Assembly: GCA_000432435.1 (NCBI GenBank)
Contig: HF993124.1
Location: 1 to 19,335 of the forward strand
DNA length: 19,335 bases
Source of the DNA: Eubacterium sp. CAG:180
GTDB lineage: Bacteria > Bacillota > Clostridia > Oscillospirales > Acutalibacteraceae
Direction of reading: 5' to 3'
The notes under the pieces were generated by a model. It was not told where the DNA came from. It searched no databases and worked only from the letters and a program-made list of their open reading frames with translations. Below are positions 1 to 6,461 of this stretch, piece by piece (within the stretch, counting starts at the first letter, position 1; each line of letters starts with the position of its first letter). The position numbers were made by a program, and so were the translations under genes.

Positions 1-162
1 AGCCACATTTCCCTGCTGATTGACATGGGCTTCACGGCCCTGGCAATCGCTGACCGGGTGGGGCATGAGAGCATCGACATCACTTACCGCTACGCTCACC
101 TGTTCCCCACCCGGCAGGCGGAGATGGCGGACAAGCTGAACATGGAGCGAAAGGGGGCTTAA
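1..162 (+). CDS. Tyrosine site-specific integrase, C-terminal end only
   Basis: The open frame enters at base 1 and stops with TAA at 160-162, giving the last 53 residues. It shows the end of the catalytic domain of a phage-type integrase: a histidine at local residue 2 (the H of the R..H box), then GHESIDITYRYAHLFP, in which H22 is the usual H/W position and Y31 (in YAHL) the likely nucleophilic tyrosine. The family cuts and rejoins DNA at att sites to insert or excise an element. The mobC-like gene begins 3 bases downstream, so the two are probably cotranscribed. The N-terminal arm-binding and core-binding domains are outside the window. The family call is secure; the integration target cannot be read from this fragment. 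Confidence 0.9.
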   Translation, partial: SHISLLIDMGFTALAIADRVGHESIDITYRYAHLFPTRQAEMADKLNMERKGA

Positions 163-165
163 ATC

Positions 166-486
166 ATGTCTGCGAAAAATCTCGACAACCACAACCGATG
201 GAGAAGCAAGACCATAGCGTTCCGGGTGTCTCCGGAGGAAAACGAACAGATTGAGATTGCCGTCCGCCTGTCCGGGCTGACCAAACAGGACTACATCACC
301 CGGCGACTTTTGAACCGGGACATTGTGGTGCAGGGCAATCCCAGGGTTTACAAGGCCCTGCGTGACCAGCTCGCCGCCGTCCTGGGGGAGCTACGGCGCA
401 TGGAGGCCGGGGGCGGGGTGGATGATGAACTGCTCGCCACCATCCGCCTTATCACCGTGACGCTGGGCGGCATGAAGGAGGATTGA
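166..486 (+). CDS. MobC-like plasmid mobilization accessory protein (ribbon-helix-helix)
   Basis: This 106-residue protein starts at ATG 166, behind a GGGGG-containing ribosome binding site that overlaps the integrase end. Residues about 14-50 (IAFRVSPEENEQIEIAVRL, then SGLTKQDYITRRLL) match the N-terminal ribbon-helix-helix region of MobC-type relaxosome proteins: a short beta strand with FRVSPEE, then two helices. The rest is a helical, charged segment. Such proteins bind near oriT and help the relaxase open the DNA. The position between integrase and helicase, in one tight plus-strand series with the relaxase downstream, fits that role. It could instead be a DNA-binding regulator of the element, since the fold is shared. 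The product is not matched to a named gene. Confidence 0.75.
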   Translation: MSAKNLDNHNRWRSKTIAFRVSPEENEQIEIAVRLSGLTKQDYITRRLLNRDIVVQGNPRVYKALRDQLAAVLGELRRMEAGGGVDDELLATIRLITVTLGGMKED

Positions 487-490
487 TAGA

Positions 491-1651
491 TTGATGGATT
501 CCAGAGAAACGAAAAGGACTGTCCCATATCCGTCTGTTGGCGCAGGCGGGGAACAGCCCAATTCACAAATATGTACCACGGACAGTATATCAGAAGCGGC
601 TACCGAAAACAACCCCCAGGATGAAAGTATGGAGGATATTCTTCGGGAGCTTCAACGGACAAGCGACCCGGCCTACCTCCACACCGTTTCCATGAATGAG
701 CTTTACCGGAATGTCTACCAGAGCAGACCGCCAATCATTGACGGTCTGCTCTACCCTGGGACGTACCTCTTTGCGGGAGCGCCCAAGGTGGGCAAGTCGT
801 TCCTGATGGCCCAGCTTGCCTACCATGTCAGCATGGGCCTCCCCCTGTGGGGCTACCCCGTCCACAAGGGCACCGTCCTCTATCTGGCGTTGGAGGACGA
901 CCACCGCCGCTTGCAGGGGCGGCTGTATCGGATGTTCGGCATGGACGGCACTAACGACCTGCTCTTTGCGATCTACGCCAAACAGCTCGGCCTGGGCCTG
1001 GAGGAACAGCTAAAGAAGTTTGTCCGCCAACACCCCGACACCAAGCTGATTATCATTGACACCCTCCAGAAAGTCCGGGAGGTCGGCGGGGACAAGTACA
1101 GCTATGCCAACGATTACGAGGTGGTGGGCAAGCTGAAACGCCTTGCCGATGATTGCGGTATCTGTCTCCTGCTGGTACACCACACCCGAAAGCAACAGGC
1201 CGATGATAAGTTTGATATGATTTCCGGCACCAACGGCCTGTTAGGAGCGGCGGACGGGGCCTTTCTTCTTCAAAAGGAAAAGCGGACGGACGGCAGCGCC
1301 ATTCTGGATGTGGCCGGACGTGACCAGCAAGACCAGCGGATGTATCTCACCAAGGACAAGGAGCGCCTTGTGTGGGAGCTGGAGCGGCTGGAAACGGAGC
1401 CGTGGGTGGAACCGCCCGACCCGGTATTGGAGGCCGTTGCCGCCCTTGTGACGGTAGACAGGCCCGCCTGGGGCGGTACGGCCACGGAGCTGGCGGCGGC
1501 TCTCCAAACCGACATGAAGCCCAACGCCCTGGCTATGCGGCTGAACGTCCGGGCCGGGAGATTGGCGGCAGAGTACCATATCCGCTATGAGAACAGCAGG
1601 AGCCACGCCGGGAGAAGTATCACCCTCACCCTGGAACCACCCCAGGCGTGA
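491..1651 (+). CDS. RepA-like AAA/RecA-fold ATPase (hexameric helicase type) of the mobile element
   Basis: The protein has 386 residues. Residues 1-60 look disordered. The RecA fold then follows, with Walker A GAPKVGKS at 96-103, an acidic stretch LALEDD at 132-137, Walker B KLIIID at 185-190, and LLLVHHTRK around 226-234 as a sensor-like strand. This is the pattern of RSF1010 RepA-type hexameric helicases (AAA_25 class), which unwind DNA for plasmid or element replication. Residues about 310-386 resemble a small C-terminal winged-helix domain. The start is TTG 491 or ATG 494; both follow the AAGGAGG at 475-481, and the spacing favours 491. It lies 4 bases after the mobC-like gene. The stop codon falls inside the first of a set of 9-bp repeats, so a cis-acting replication site may begin right there. 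Helicase function is inferred from family. Confidence 0.8.
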   Translation: MMDSRETKRTVPYPSVGAGGEQPNSQICTTDSISEAATENNPQDESMEDILRELQRTSDPAYLHTVSMNELYRNVYQSRPPIIDGLLYPGTYLFAGAPKVGKSFLMAQLAYHVSMGLPLWGYPVHKGTVLYLALEDDHRRLQGRLYRMFGMDGTNDLLFAIYAKQLGLGLEEQLKKFVRQHPDTKLIIIDTLQKVREVGGDKYSYANDYEVVGKLKRLADDCGICLLLVHHTRKQQADDKFDMISGTNGLLGAADGAFLLQKEKRTDGSAILDVAGRDQQDQRMYLTKDKERLVWELERLETEPWVEPPDPVLEAVAALVTVDRPAWGGTATELAAALQTDMKPNALAMRLNVRAGRLAAEYHIRYENSRSHAGRSITLTLEPPQA

Positions 1652-1729
1652 CGACCGTGACGGCTGTGACGGCTTTTTTGAGAGCGGGGGCGGTGTGTAA
1701 AACATCGTCACGGTCGTCACGGCCGTCAC
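1648..1729. repeat. Three direct plus three inverted 9-bp GTGACG repeats (iteron-like)
   Basis: GTGACG occurs at 1648, 1657 and 1666, exactly every 9 bp. Its complement CGTCAC occurs at 1706, 1715 and 1724, again every 9 bp. The two blocks can pair with 21 of 24 positions matched around a 34-nt loop. The left block starts inside the stop codon of the helicase gene. Regular 9-bp phased repeats beside a replication-type helicase suggest iterons or a protein-binding origin site. A strong transcription terminator is the alternative, because the left block is followed by a run of six T. Confidence 0.7.
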
Positions 1730-1737
1730 GGGGAGCG

Positions 1738-1817
1738 GGGCCAAAAGTCAAGGGGGCATACCTGGGGGTGGAGATTGCCGCAAGGCAATACAACCCGAAC
1801 CCCTTGACTTTTGGCCC
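1738..1817. repeat. 18-bp perfect inverted repeat with nested GCAA hairpin; candidate oriT or origin element
   Basis: Bases 1738-1755 and 1800-1817 are perfect inverted repeats of 18 bp, containing CCAAAAGTCAAGG and its complement. Inside the loop, ATTGCC (1774-1779) pairs with GGCAAT (1784-1789) around a GCAA tetraloop. The structure lies about 270 bp upstream of the relaxase gene, where MobV-type transfer origins are often found. No nick site can be assigned from sequence alone, so the oriT call is inference. Confidence 0.6.
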
Positions 1818-1837
1818 ACGGAGGACACTGGCCGGGT

Positions 1838-2051
1838 GGGGGGAAAGGCTGTGCCTTTCCCCCCTGCCCAACGGCGAGTGTCAAAGTTTAGGCGGGGTGC
1901 AGGGTGCCCTTTTCAAAGGGCAGCCCTGCTGGGGGAGCTGTCCGCAGACGGCGGGGGCAACGCCCCCACTCCACCCCGTAGGGCGCAAATGCGCTTTTGA
2001 TGGCCGCAAGGCTGTCAAAAGTGCTTTTGCGTTACTTTCGCAGAAAGTAAC
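1838..2051. repeat. Cluster of four or more strong hairpins in the non-coding origin module
   Basis: The stretch between helicase and relaxase (1652-2087) has no credible gene but is packed with stem-loops. There is a 12-bp perfect stem at 1838-1849/1853-1864 with a 3-nt loop. A stem at 1899-1912/1915-1929 has one bulge. GGGGGC at 1953-1958 pairs with GCCCCC at 1962-1967. A 9-bp perfect stem lies at 2031-2039/2043-2051. The ten bases GCCGCAAGGC occur at 1777-1786 and again at 2002-2011, both at hairpin tips. Such density points to single-strand origins, oriT or structured RNA, not to coding. Confidence 0.65.
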
Positions 2052-2087
2052 AAAGGCCGCCGCTGGCGCGGCGAAAGGAGTGTTGAT

Positions 2088-3272
2088 TTGAAAAGGACGA
2101 TTAGCGCAATGGTGGGGCAGGGTTCGGTGAACCACAACAGCAGGGCGTTCAACGCCAAGAACACCGACCGGTCACGCTCCCACTTGAATATAACCTACTG
2201 CCACGAAAATATCAAGACGGTTTTCCATGAGCTTTTTGACGAGGCCCTCAAGCGGTACAATGACAAGCAGACCAGGGCAGACCGCAAAATCGAGGACTAC
2301 TATGAAAAGATACGTTCCAGCAAGCAGGAAAAGCCGTTCCATGAAATCATCCTGCAAGTGGGCAATAAGGACGACATGAGCGCCGAGGGCGAGGACGGCC
2401 AGCTTGCGGCGGCGGTGCTGGACGAGTACATGAGAGGTTTCCAGGAGCGCAACCCCCAGCTCCGGGTGTTCTCCGCCCACCTCCACATGGACGAGGCCAC
2501 ACCCCATCTGCACATCGACTTCGTACCGTTCACCACCGGGAGCAAGCGAGGCCTGGACACAAGGGTATCGCTGAAACAGGCGTTAGCGGCCCAGGGATTC
2601 AAGGGCGGCACCAGGGGCGACACGGAGTGGAGCCAGTGGGTACGCTCTGAAAAGGAACAGCTTGCCGCCGTGATGGAGCGCCACGGGATAGAGTGGGAGG
2701 ACAAGGGCACCCACGACAAGCACCTGTCTGTGATGGACTACAAGAAAGAACAGCGGGCCAAGGAGATTGCCGAGCTGGAGGCGGTCAAGGCCAAGAAGCA
2801 GGGCCAGGTGGAGCGGCAGGAACAGCGCCTAAAGGAGCTGGCCCCGGCTGTGAGGAACATGGAGCAGTTGGCGGCGCAGTTCTCCGATGACCCGGAGCGG
2901 ATATTACCGGAGCCGGGGCCGCTGGAAAGCGCCAAGTCCTACCGGGAGAAGAAAGCCAAGCCCCTGTTGGCGCAGATCGTCAAGGTGCTGCGTTCCCTGT
3001 ACCGGGCCTATGTCGAGTTGAAGAGGAAGTATGAGCGGTTGCAGGGAGACTATGGACGGGCCAGGGAAGGAAACGAGCGGTTGTCCGACCGCTTGCAGGA
3101 AACGAAGTTGGAGAACAAGGCCCTGCGGGGTGCTATTGCCGACTTTGAGCGGGTCAAGCGGGCTTTCGGCCCGGAGGAAGTAGAGCGAGCCGTGGAGGAC
3201 GCAAAGCGCCGGGAGGCGCAAGAGCGGGAGCAGAAGAAAGCAAAGCGGAGGTTTAGACGGGGGGCGAGGTAA
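2088..3272 (+). CDS. MobV-family relaxase (Mob_Pre, plasmid recombination/mobilization protein)
   Basis: The protein has 394 residues and starts at TTG 2088, 8 bases after GAAAGGAG. Residues 1-35 contain NHNSRAF and DRSRSHLN, matching motif I of the MobV family; His16 aligns with the catalytic histidine (His22) of pMV158 MobM. The metal-binding motif HLHMDEATPHLHIDF sits at 131-145, with H131, H133, H140, H142, D135 and E136. Relaxases of this type nick one strand at oriT, stay covalently attached, and pilot it into the recipient. Residues about 215-260 and 310-390 are long charged helices (coiled coil), as in the family. The gene is the last of the mobilization series and follows the hairpin module. 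It appears intact. Nicking at the local module is inferred. Confidence 0.92.
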   Translation: MKRTISAMVGQGSVNHNSRAFNAKNTDRSRSHLNITYCHENIKTVFHELFDEALKRYNDKQTRADRKIEDYYEKIRSSKQEKPFHEIILQVGNKDDMSAEGEDGQLAAAVLDEYMRGFQERNPQLRVFSAHLHMDEATPHLHIDFVPFTTGSKRGLDTRVSLKQALAAQGFKGGTRGDTEWSQWVRSEKEQLAAVMERHGIEWEDKGTHDKHLSVMDYKKEQRAKEIAELEAVKAKKQGQVERQEQRLKELAPAVRNMEQLAAQFSDDPERILPEPGPLESAKSYREKKAKPLLAQIVKVLRSLYRAYVELKRKYERLQGDYGRAREGNERLSDRLQETKLENKALRGAIADFERVKRAFGPEEVERAVEDAKRREAQEREQKKAKRRFRRGAR

Positions 3273-3281
3273 CGGACAGCA

Positions 3282-3313
3282 GGAGGGCACTCTATGGGGT
3301 GCCCTCCCGTTTT
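3282..3313 (+). terminator. Terminator after the relaxase gene
   Basis: GGAGGGCA (3282-3289) pairs with TGCCCTCC (3300-3307), followed by CGTTTT. It lies 10 bases after the relaxase stop and closes the GC-rich mobilization operon. Confidence 0.8.
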
Positions 3314-3317
3314 GTAC

Positions 3318-3346
3318 TTGTCAGCAGGGAATTTTACTGTTATAAT
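3318..3346 (+). promoter_or_regulatory. Strong sigma-A promoter for the AT-rich cargo gene
   Basis: TTGTCA at 3318-3323 and TATAAT at 3341-3346 are separated by 17 bases, and the TGT before the -10 makes an extended -10. It sits just after the terminator and 32 bases before the cargo start codon, so the cargo gene is its own transcription unit. Confidence 0.8.
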
Positions 3347-3377
3347 GTAAACGATAAATTCCCATTGGAGGCCGCAC

Positions 3378-3908
3378 ATGAAAAACAGAAAACTAATTTT
3401 TATTGGACTATTTATCTTTTTAAGTGTGGTAATTGGTTCTTTTATATACTTTCCTAAAAGTATTGATACTGCACTTAACAGAATAAAATATCCGTTTGAA
3501 GTAGGCGAAATCTTAACCTCCCAACAAATTGATGAAAATCTTATTGTAGTAATATATACTAACAAAAATAATAATAATGAACTCCAGAACGCTATCATAC
3601 AAAAAAACAGTATTTTTTATAGCGTTGTTGAAATGAATGGCTCTCTAAATATTGAAATACCTCAAAAGCTCGACAGTGGTGACCTTAGAACGCAAGTATT
3701 GGTTTCTTGGTATGATAAAAGTGATAAATATGTTGTGATGGCTGTCGCTTATGACGAAGATGTAGCCGCTATTACCTATCAAAATCAAGAGTTGACACCT
3801 TTAGATATAAACGGTTATCACTTGTTTTATGGGACTGGAACTGGCAAGTATGAAGTATATGAATTGTTTGACCAAGAGGGGAATCGCTTAGAACATATCA
3901 AAGAATAG
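3378..3908 (+). CDS. Membrane-anchored protein of unknown function (IME cargo)
   Basis: The protein has 176 residues and starts at ATG 3378, 6 bases after GGAGG (3367-3371). Residues 1-6 are basic (MKNRKL) and about 7-25 form one hydrophobic helix (IFIGLFIFLSVVIGSFIYF) without a lipobox, so it is probably an N-terminal membrane anchor with the rest outside the cell. The remainder is soluble, rich in beta-type segments, and contains a long Asn/Lys run around residue 60. I do not recognise the family. The gene is markedly AT-rich compared with the mobilization genes, has its own promoter and terminator, and sits at the element edge, where cargo is usual. An immunity, surface or stress function is possible, but none is shown by the sequence. 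Confidence 0.75.
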   Translation: MKNRKLIFIGLFIFLSVVIGSFIYFPKSIDTALNRIKYPFEVGEILTSQQIDENLIVVIYTNKNNNNELQNAIIQKNSIFYSVVEMNGSLNIEIPQKLDSGDLRTQVLVSWYDKSDKYVVMAVAYDEDVAAITYQNQELTPLDINGYHLFYGTGTGKYEVYELFDQEGNRLEHIKE

Positions 3909-3936
3909 TATTAAAGAAAAATGAGAAGTGATTTGG

Positions 3937-3973
3937 AAAAGGCGGGGAATGTGGTTGCATTTCTCCGCCTTTT
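3937..3973 (+). terminator. Terminator after the cargo gene
   Basis: AAAAGGCGGGGAA (3937-3949) pairs with the complement in 3960-3973 around a 10-nt loop, with one G-T pair. The arms end in TTTT and start with AAAA, so it may work in both directions. Confidence 0.75.
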
Positions 3974-3975
3974 GT

Positions 3976-4185
3976 GATACTATTTTGATACTAAGAAATT
4001 GAGCGGCCAAAAATAACAGGTGAAACATTAACAAATTTGCGAATAATTTATCCGTGAAAACATAGAAAATACAGTCCCATATAATAGGATTTGTCGAGTG
4101 GGAGTAAATCGAAGAAGTCTGAAACTCTAGTAATATCAAGGGTTTCAGGGTTTTTAAAGAGCCCGTTGATAAGATTTTGATAAGA
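3976..4185. repeat. Paired 7-4-7 direct repeats on both sides of the left att core
   Basis: GATACTA-TTTT-GATACTA lies at 3976-3993, and GATAAGA-TTTT-GATAAGA at 4168-4185. Both are two heptamers at an 11-bp interval in the same orientation. They bracket the 21-bp att core (4127-4147). A similar pair, GATAAGA-AAAT-GATAAAT, lies at 10183-10200 next to the right repeat. The layout resembles arm-type binding sites of lambda-type integrases; binding is inferred. The rest of 3909-4499 holds the terminators and att repeat listed separately, an 8-bp inverted repeat TTTGTGAG/CTCACAAA at 4222-4257, and no credible gene. Confidence 0.5.
4090..4162. repeat. att-like direct repeat, left copy
   Basis: This 73-bp segment matches 10285-10357 without gaps at 65 of 73 positions. 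The longest identical block is 21 bp, at 4127-4147 and 10322-10342. It lies at the junction between the GC-rich mobilizable element with its cargo and the AT-rich defence island, which is where a shared attachment site would be after side-by-side integration. Confidence 0.75.
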
Positions 4186-4277
4186 TTCTGCTCGGTCCCC
4201 TTTATTGTGTGTACCGAGTGGTTTGTGAGTAAAAAGTAATATCTTGTGGCTCACAAAAATACCATATTAACATTACA

Positions 4278-4313
4278 CCCCGTACTGACGGATTGAAGTC
4301 AGTACGGGGTTTT
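4278..4313 (+). terminator. Strong terminator-like hairpin inside the left island edge
   Basis: CCCCGTACTGAC (4278-4289) and GTCAGTACGGGG (4298-4309) form a perfect 12-bp stem with an 8-nt loop, followed by TTTT. No plus-strand gene precedes it within the island, so it may be a leftover of a lost gene or may block read-through from the att side. Confidence 0.75.
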
Positions 4314-4455
4314 GTCGTTGGCAGGGTTATTGCAGCTTACACTTGAACTAAAAAGCTTGAAACATCGATACGATATTTTGGGTGCAGAAAATGAATAATA
4401 TTTGTAATAGTGCGACAGAAATTGTAAATGCGGATTTAATCTATGCATAAAATCA

Positions 4456-4492
4456 CGCCGAGTACGACTTCGAAAGCGAGCCGCACTCGGCG
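4456..4492 (-). terminator. Terminator of the defence operon
   Basis: CGCCGAGT (4456-4463) pairs with ACTCGGCG (4485-4492), just after the stop of the Shedu-like gene when read on the minus strand. The following minus-strand bases are T-rich (GATTTTAT). Confidence 0.65.
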
Positions 4493-4499
4493 TTTATTA

Positions 4500-5486
4500 T
4501 TAAAATGGTAACTCATCGTCATCTGTAGTATCAATATCTTCCGTTATCCCTAATACATTTTTTGCACGGAATAAAAGATGATCATATGTAAGAATTGATA
4601 TTTGATTGTATGCAGCATTGAGTATTCTGTAAGCTTCTCGCTGTTCGTCATTCCAATCATTAGAACGTCCAAAAATCAAAATACAGCGTGGTTTTATTAC
4701 TTTGCTCTTTGTCTTTTCGATGAATTTAACACTATTTGCTTCACGCTCAATAGCATAAATATAGTTGAGGCATTGAGTTATAGCTTTAACTAAATCAGTA
4801 GAAGGAACATAATTATTATGGTCTTTTGTTGCAGACCAAAACTGCAAACCATTTGGTTTTTTTATTTCGACCAAATCTACGAATCCGTCAAAAGCACGCA
4901 TTATATAGTCTGCGATATTCTCGGTATCTATATTTCGCTCATCGATAATTTGCGCAAAATCCGAACCAAGAACCCATTTGTTTTCAGAAAACCAATTCTG
5001 CCAAAAAGATTCAGGCAATGTTTCTCCAAGATTTTTTTCAAAATCAATAAGGGCATCTTTCTTTTTTATGGATGTTGCAGCAACAAATACATTGTCAGAC
5101 AGAATTCCTTTTTCAATCAGAAGTTCGGCAGTATCGCTATTCTTTTCAACTAACTCTTTAAATTTATTTATAAGCTCTTCATCATCATCAGATACATTTA
5201 TATATTTTCCAGAGCCAAGATTTACAGGAACATAATTTTCAGAAATATAACTGATAAGAGCATTTAATTCTTCGTTGTCTAATGTAAGTTCACTTTTGGG
5301 TTTTTCGTTTTGAACTTTACCAAAAGGAAACAGATATCTTCCTATTTTTAATGATATGTCTGGTTCATTGTGATGCTCATGGGGGATTTTCATTAGCACT
5401 GCTTGAGAATAAACCCTTGATTTAGTTTTTAATACACATGGTTTTGCGTAGTCTATTCCTTTAGCAGAAGTTTTTATTTCACTCAT
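4500..5486 (-). CDS. sduA: Shedu anti-phage nuclease (SduA-like, DUF4263)
   Basis: The protein has 328 residues. The C-terminal half (about 140-328) carries the Shedu/DUF4263 signature: FEKNLGETLPESFWQNWF (149-166), WVLGSDF (171-177), DERNI (182-186) and IADYIMRAFDGF (191-202). The PD-(D/E)xK core DLVEIKKPN follows at 204-212 (D204, E207, K209), then DLVKAITQCLNYI (231-243) with conserved Q238. Known Shedu proteins are single-gene defence nucleases that cut DNA during phage infection. The N-terminal ~140 residues are a variable domain, probably for sensing or regulation. The start ATG lies 9 bases after the stop of the specificity-subunit gene, so it is the last gene of the restriction operon and not a free-standing unit. 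The D-E-K residues are intact. Family confidence is high; coupling with the restriction system is inferred from spacing. Confidence 0.88.
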   Translation of the reverse strand: MSEIKTSAKGIDYAKPCVLKTKSRVYSQAVLMKIPHEHHNEPDISLKIGRYLFPFGKVQNEKPKSELTLDNEELNALISYISENYVPVNLGSGKYINVSDDDEELINKFKELVEKNSDTAELLIEKGILSDNVFVAATSIKKKDALIDFEKNLGETLPESFWQNWFSENKWVLGSDFAQIIDERNIDTENIADYIMRAFDGFVDLVEIKKPNGLQFWSATKDHNNYVPSTDLVKAITQCLNYIYAIEREANSVKFIEKTKSKVIKPRCILIFGRSNDWNDEQREAYRILNAAYNQISILTYDHLLFRAKNVLGITEDIDTTDDDELPF

Positions 5487-5495
5487 AGTTTAACC

Positions 5496-6461
5496 TCATA
5501 TTTTGTTGCTGAACGGCAAAGATTTCATGAAACTTTCCATATATTCAAAATCTGGAATACAATTTCCGTCATCATCTGTTATTGGCACATTATCTTTTAA
5601 AATAACAGGAAGCTTAATTTGCAATTTTTTAGTTGCTTCCAATTGTATCTGTCTACCATAGTGAAATCGATATGCTTCATTTTTTATAACTGCACACATA
5701 AATAAACCAATATACTTATTACATTTGAATTTTGGGAAAAGGACAACGGCATCATGAGATGCAGCAAAAGGTTTAGGTTGATAAAAAACAGTAAGTTGAG
5801 CTTTGCCCACAGTAATGGTATTAGCTGGGAACACTGCGGGTAAATTAGTCATCCTCATTATTCCATTATTTTTCTCTCCGGCAGCAATTAAAGGAGTGTT
5901 CCCCGTTGTATATGTTCCTTCAGGATGAAATGTGCCCTTATCGAAATCAAACAGTTGCTCCAAGCCAAATTTTTTCCATTTAATAGGATTAAATGGAACG
6001 TCATCTTTGCTTGCACGATTAAGATATGTTTTCATACTGGGAATCGAATAAGATTTTACCCAGGCTGGAATATCTTTAGGTGATGGTATCTCTAAAAATT
6101 TCAAAGAAGCATTAGCTTGACGCCCATAGTTGTATTTATATTGATTTAATCTTATACAGGCTGCATAATACAATAATTCTTGATCTGATAATTCTATTAA
6201 CGGTTTTAAACACGCCACATGATATGCCGTGTAATAGGGTTCGGTCTGCAAAAATGTTTCGAGTACAGAACCGTTTAATGCCACTGATAGGGTATGAGCA
6301 GGAAGAGGTAACAAATCATCTATAGGATCAATTCTGCATGCCACGCCATTGTTTTTAGACGATCTATTTACAAAAGGTATACCTTGCTGAGATATGCTCA
6401 TATTACACAATTCAAGACCGTGACCAGGAAGAATTTCGAATATCTTACTTACTGAAATCAT
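5496..6461 (-). CDS. Specificity subunit of a BcgI-like restriction-modification system (HsdS/BcgIB type)
   Basis: The protein has 321 residues and its start overlaps the end of the methyltransferase-nuclease gene by 17 bases, indicating translational coupling. It has two similar halves, each ending in a YGRQ-containing helix followed by a short LP or PS turn: KYNYGRQANASLKFLEIP (109-126) and RFHYGRQIQLEATKKLQIKL (265-284). Each half also has a G.P..NNG-like loop (GIPFVNRSSKNNG at 27-39, GNTPLIAAGEKNNG at 187-200). This is the layout of two target-recognition domains, each reading one half of a bipartite DNA site. The length is close to that of BcgIB. With its partner it should set the recognition sequence, which cannot be predicted here. 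A classical type I S subunit is the alternative, but no HsdR is present. Confidence 0.8.
   Translation of the reverse strand: MISVSKIFEILPGHGLELCNMSISQQGIPFVNRSSKNNGVACRIDPIDDLLPLPAHTLSVALNGSVLETFLQTEPYYTAYHVACLKPLIELSDQELLYYAACIRLNQYKYNYGRQANASLKFLEIPSPKDIPAWVKSYSIPSMKTYLNRASKDDVPFNPIKWKKFGLEQLFDFDKGTFHPEGTYTTGNTPLIAAGEKNNGIMRMTNLPAVFPANTITVGKAQLTVFYQPKPFAASHDAVVLFPKFKCNKYIGLFMCAVIKNEAYRFHYGRQIQLEATKKLQIKLPVILKDNVPITDDDGNCIPDFEYMESFMKSLPFSNKI

Larger units (their letters stand above)
1..4162. mobile_element. Right part of an integrative mobilizable element (IME)
   Basis: The segment carries, in order on the plus strand, the end of a tyrosine integrase, a MobC-like protein, a RepA-like helicase, a hairpin-rich non-coding module and a MobV relaxase. 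This set is typical of an element that integrates site-specifically and borrows a conjugation machine to transfer; no type IV secretion genes are seen. The first 3.3 kb are clearly GC-rich against the AT-rich DNA that follows, which suggests transfer from another background. The left end lies outside the window. The right end is placed at the att-like repeat 4090-4162; this boundary is inferred from the repeat, not from an observed junction. Confidence 0.7.

Noticed and set aside
1648..2091. A 147-codon plus-strand open frame between helicase and relaxase
   Set aside because: It runs through the 9-bp repeats and all the hairpins, has no ribosome binding site and reads as low-complexity sequence; the region is better explained as a non-coding origin module.
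3888..4254. Two short minus-strand open frames across the left att region
   Set aside because: They overlap the terminator, the repeat pairs and the att-like repeat, and neither has a ribosome binding site or a protein-like composition.
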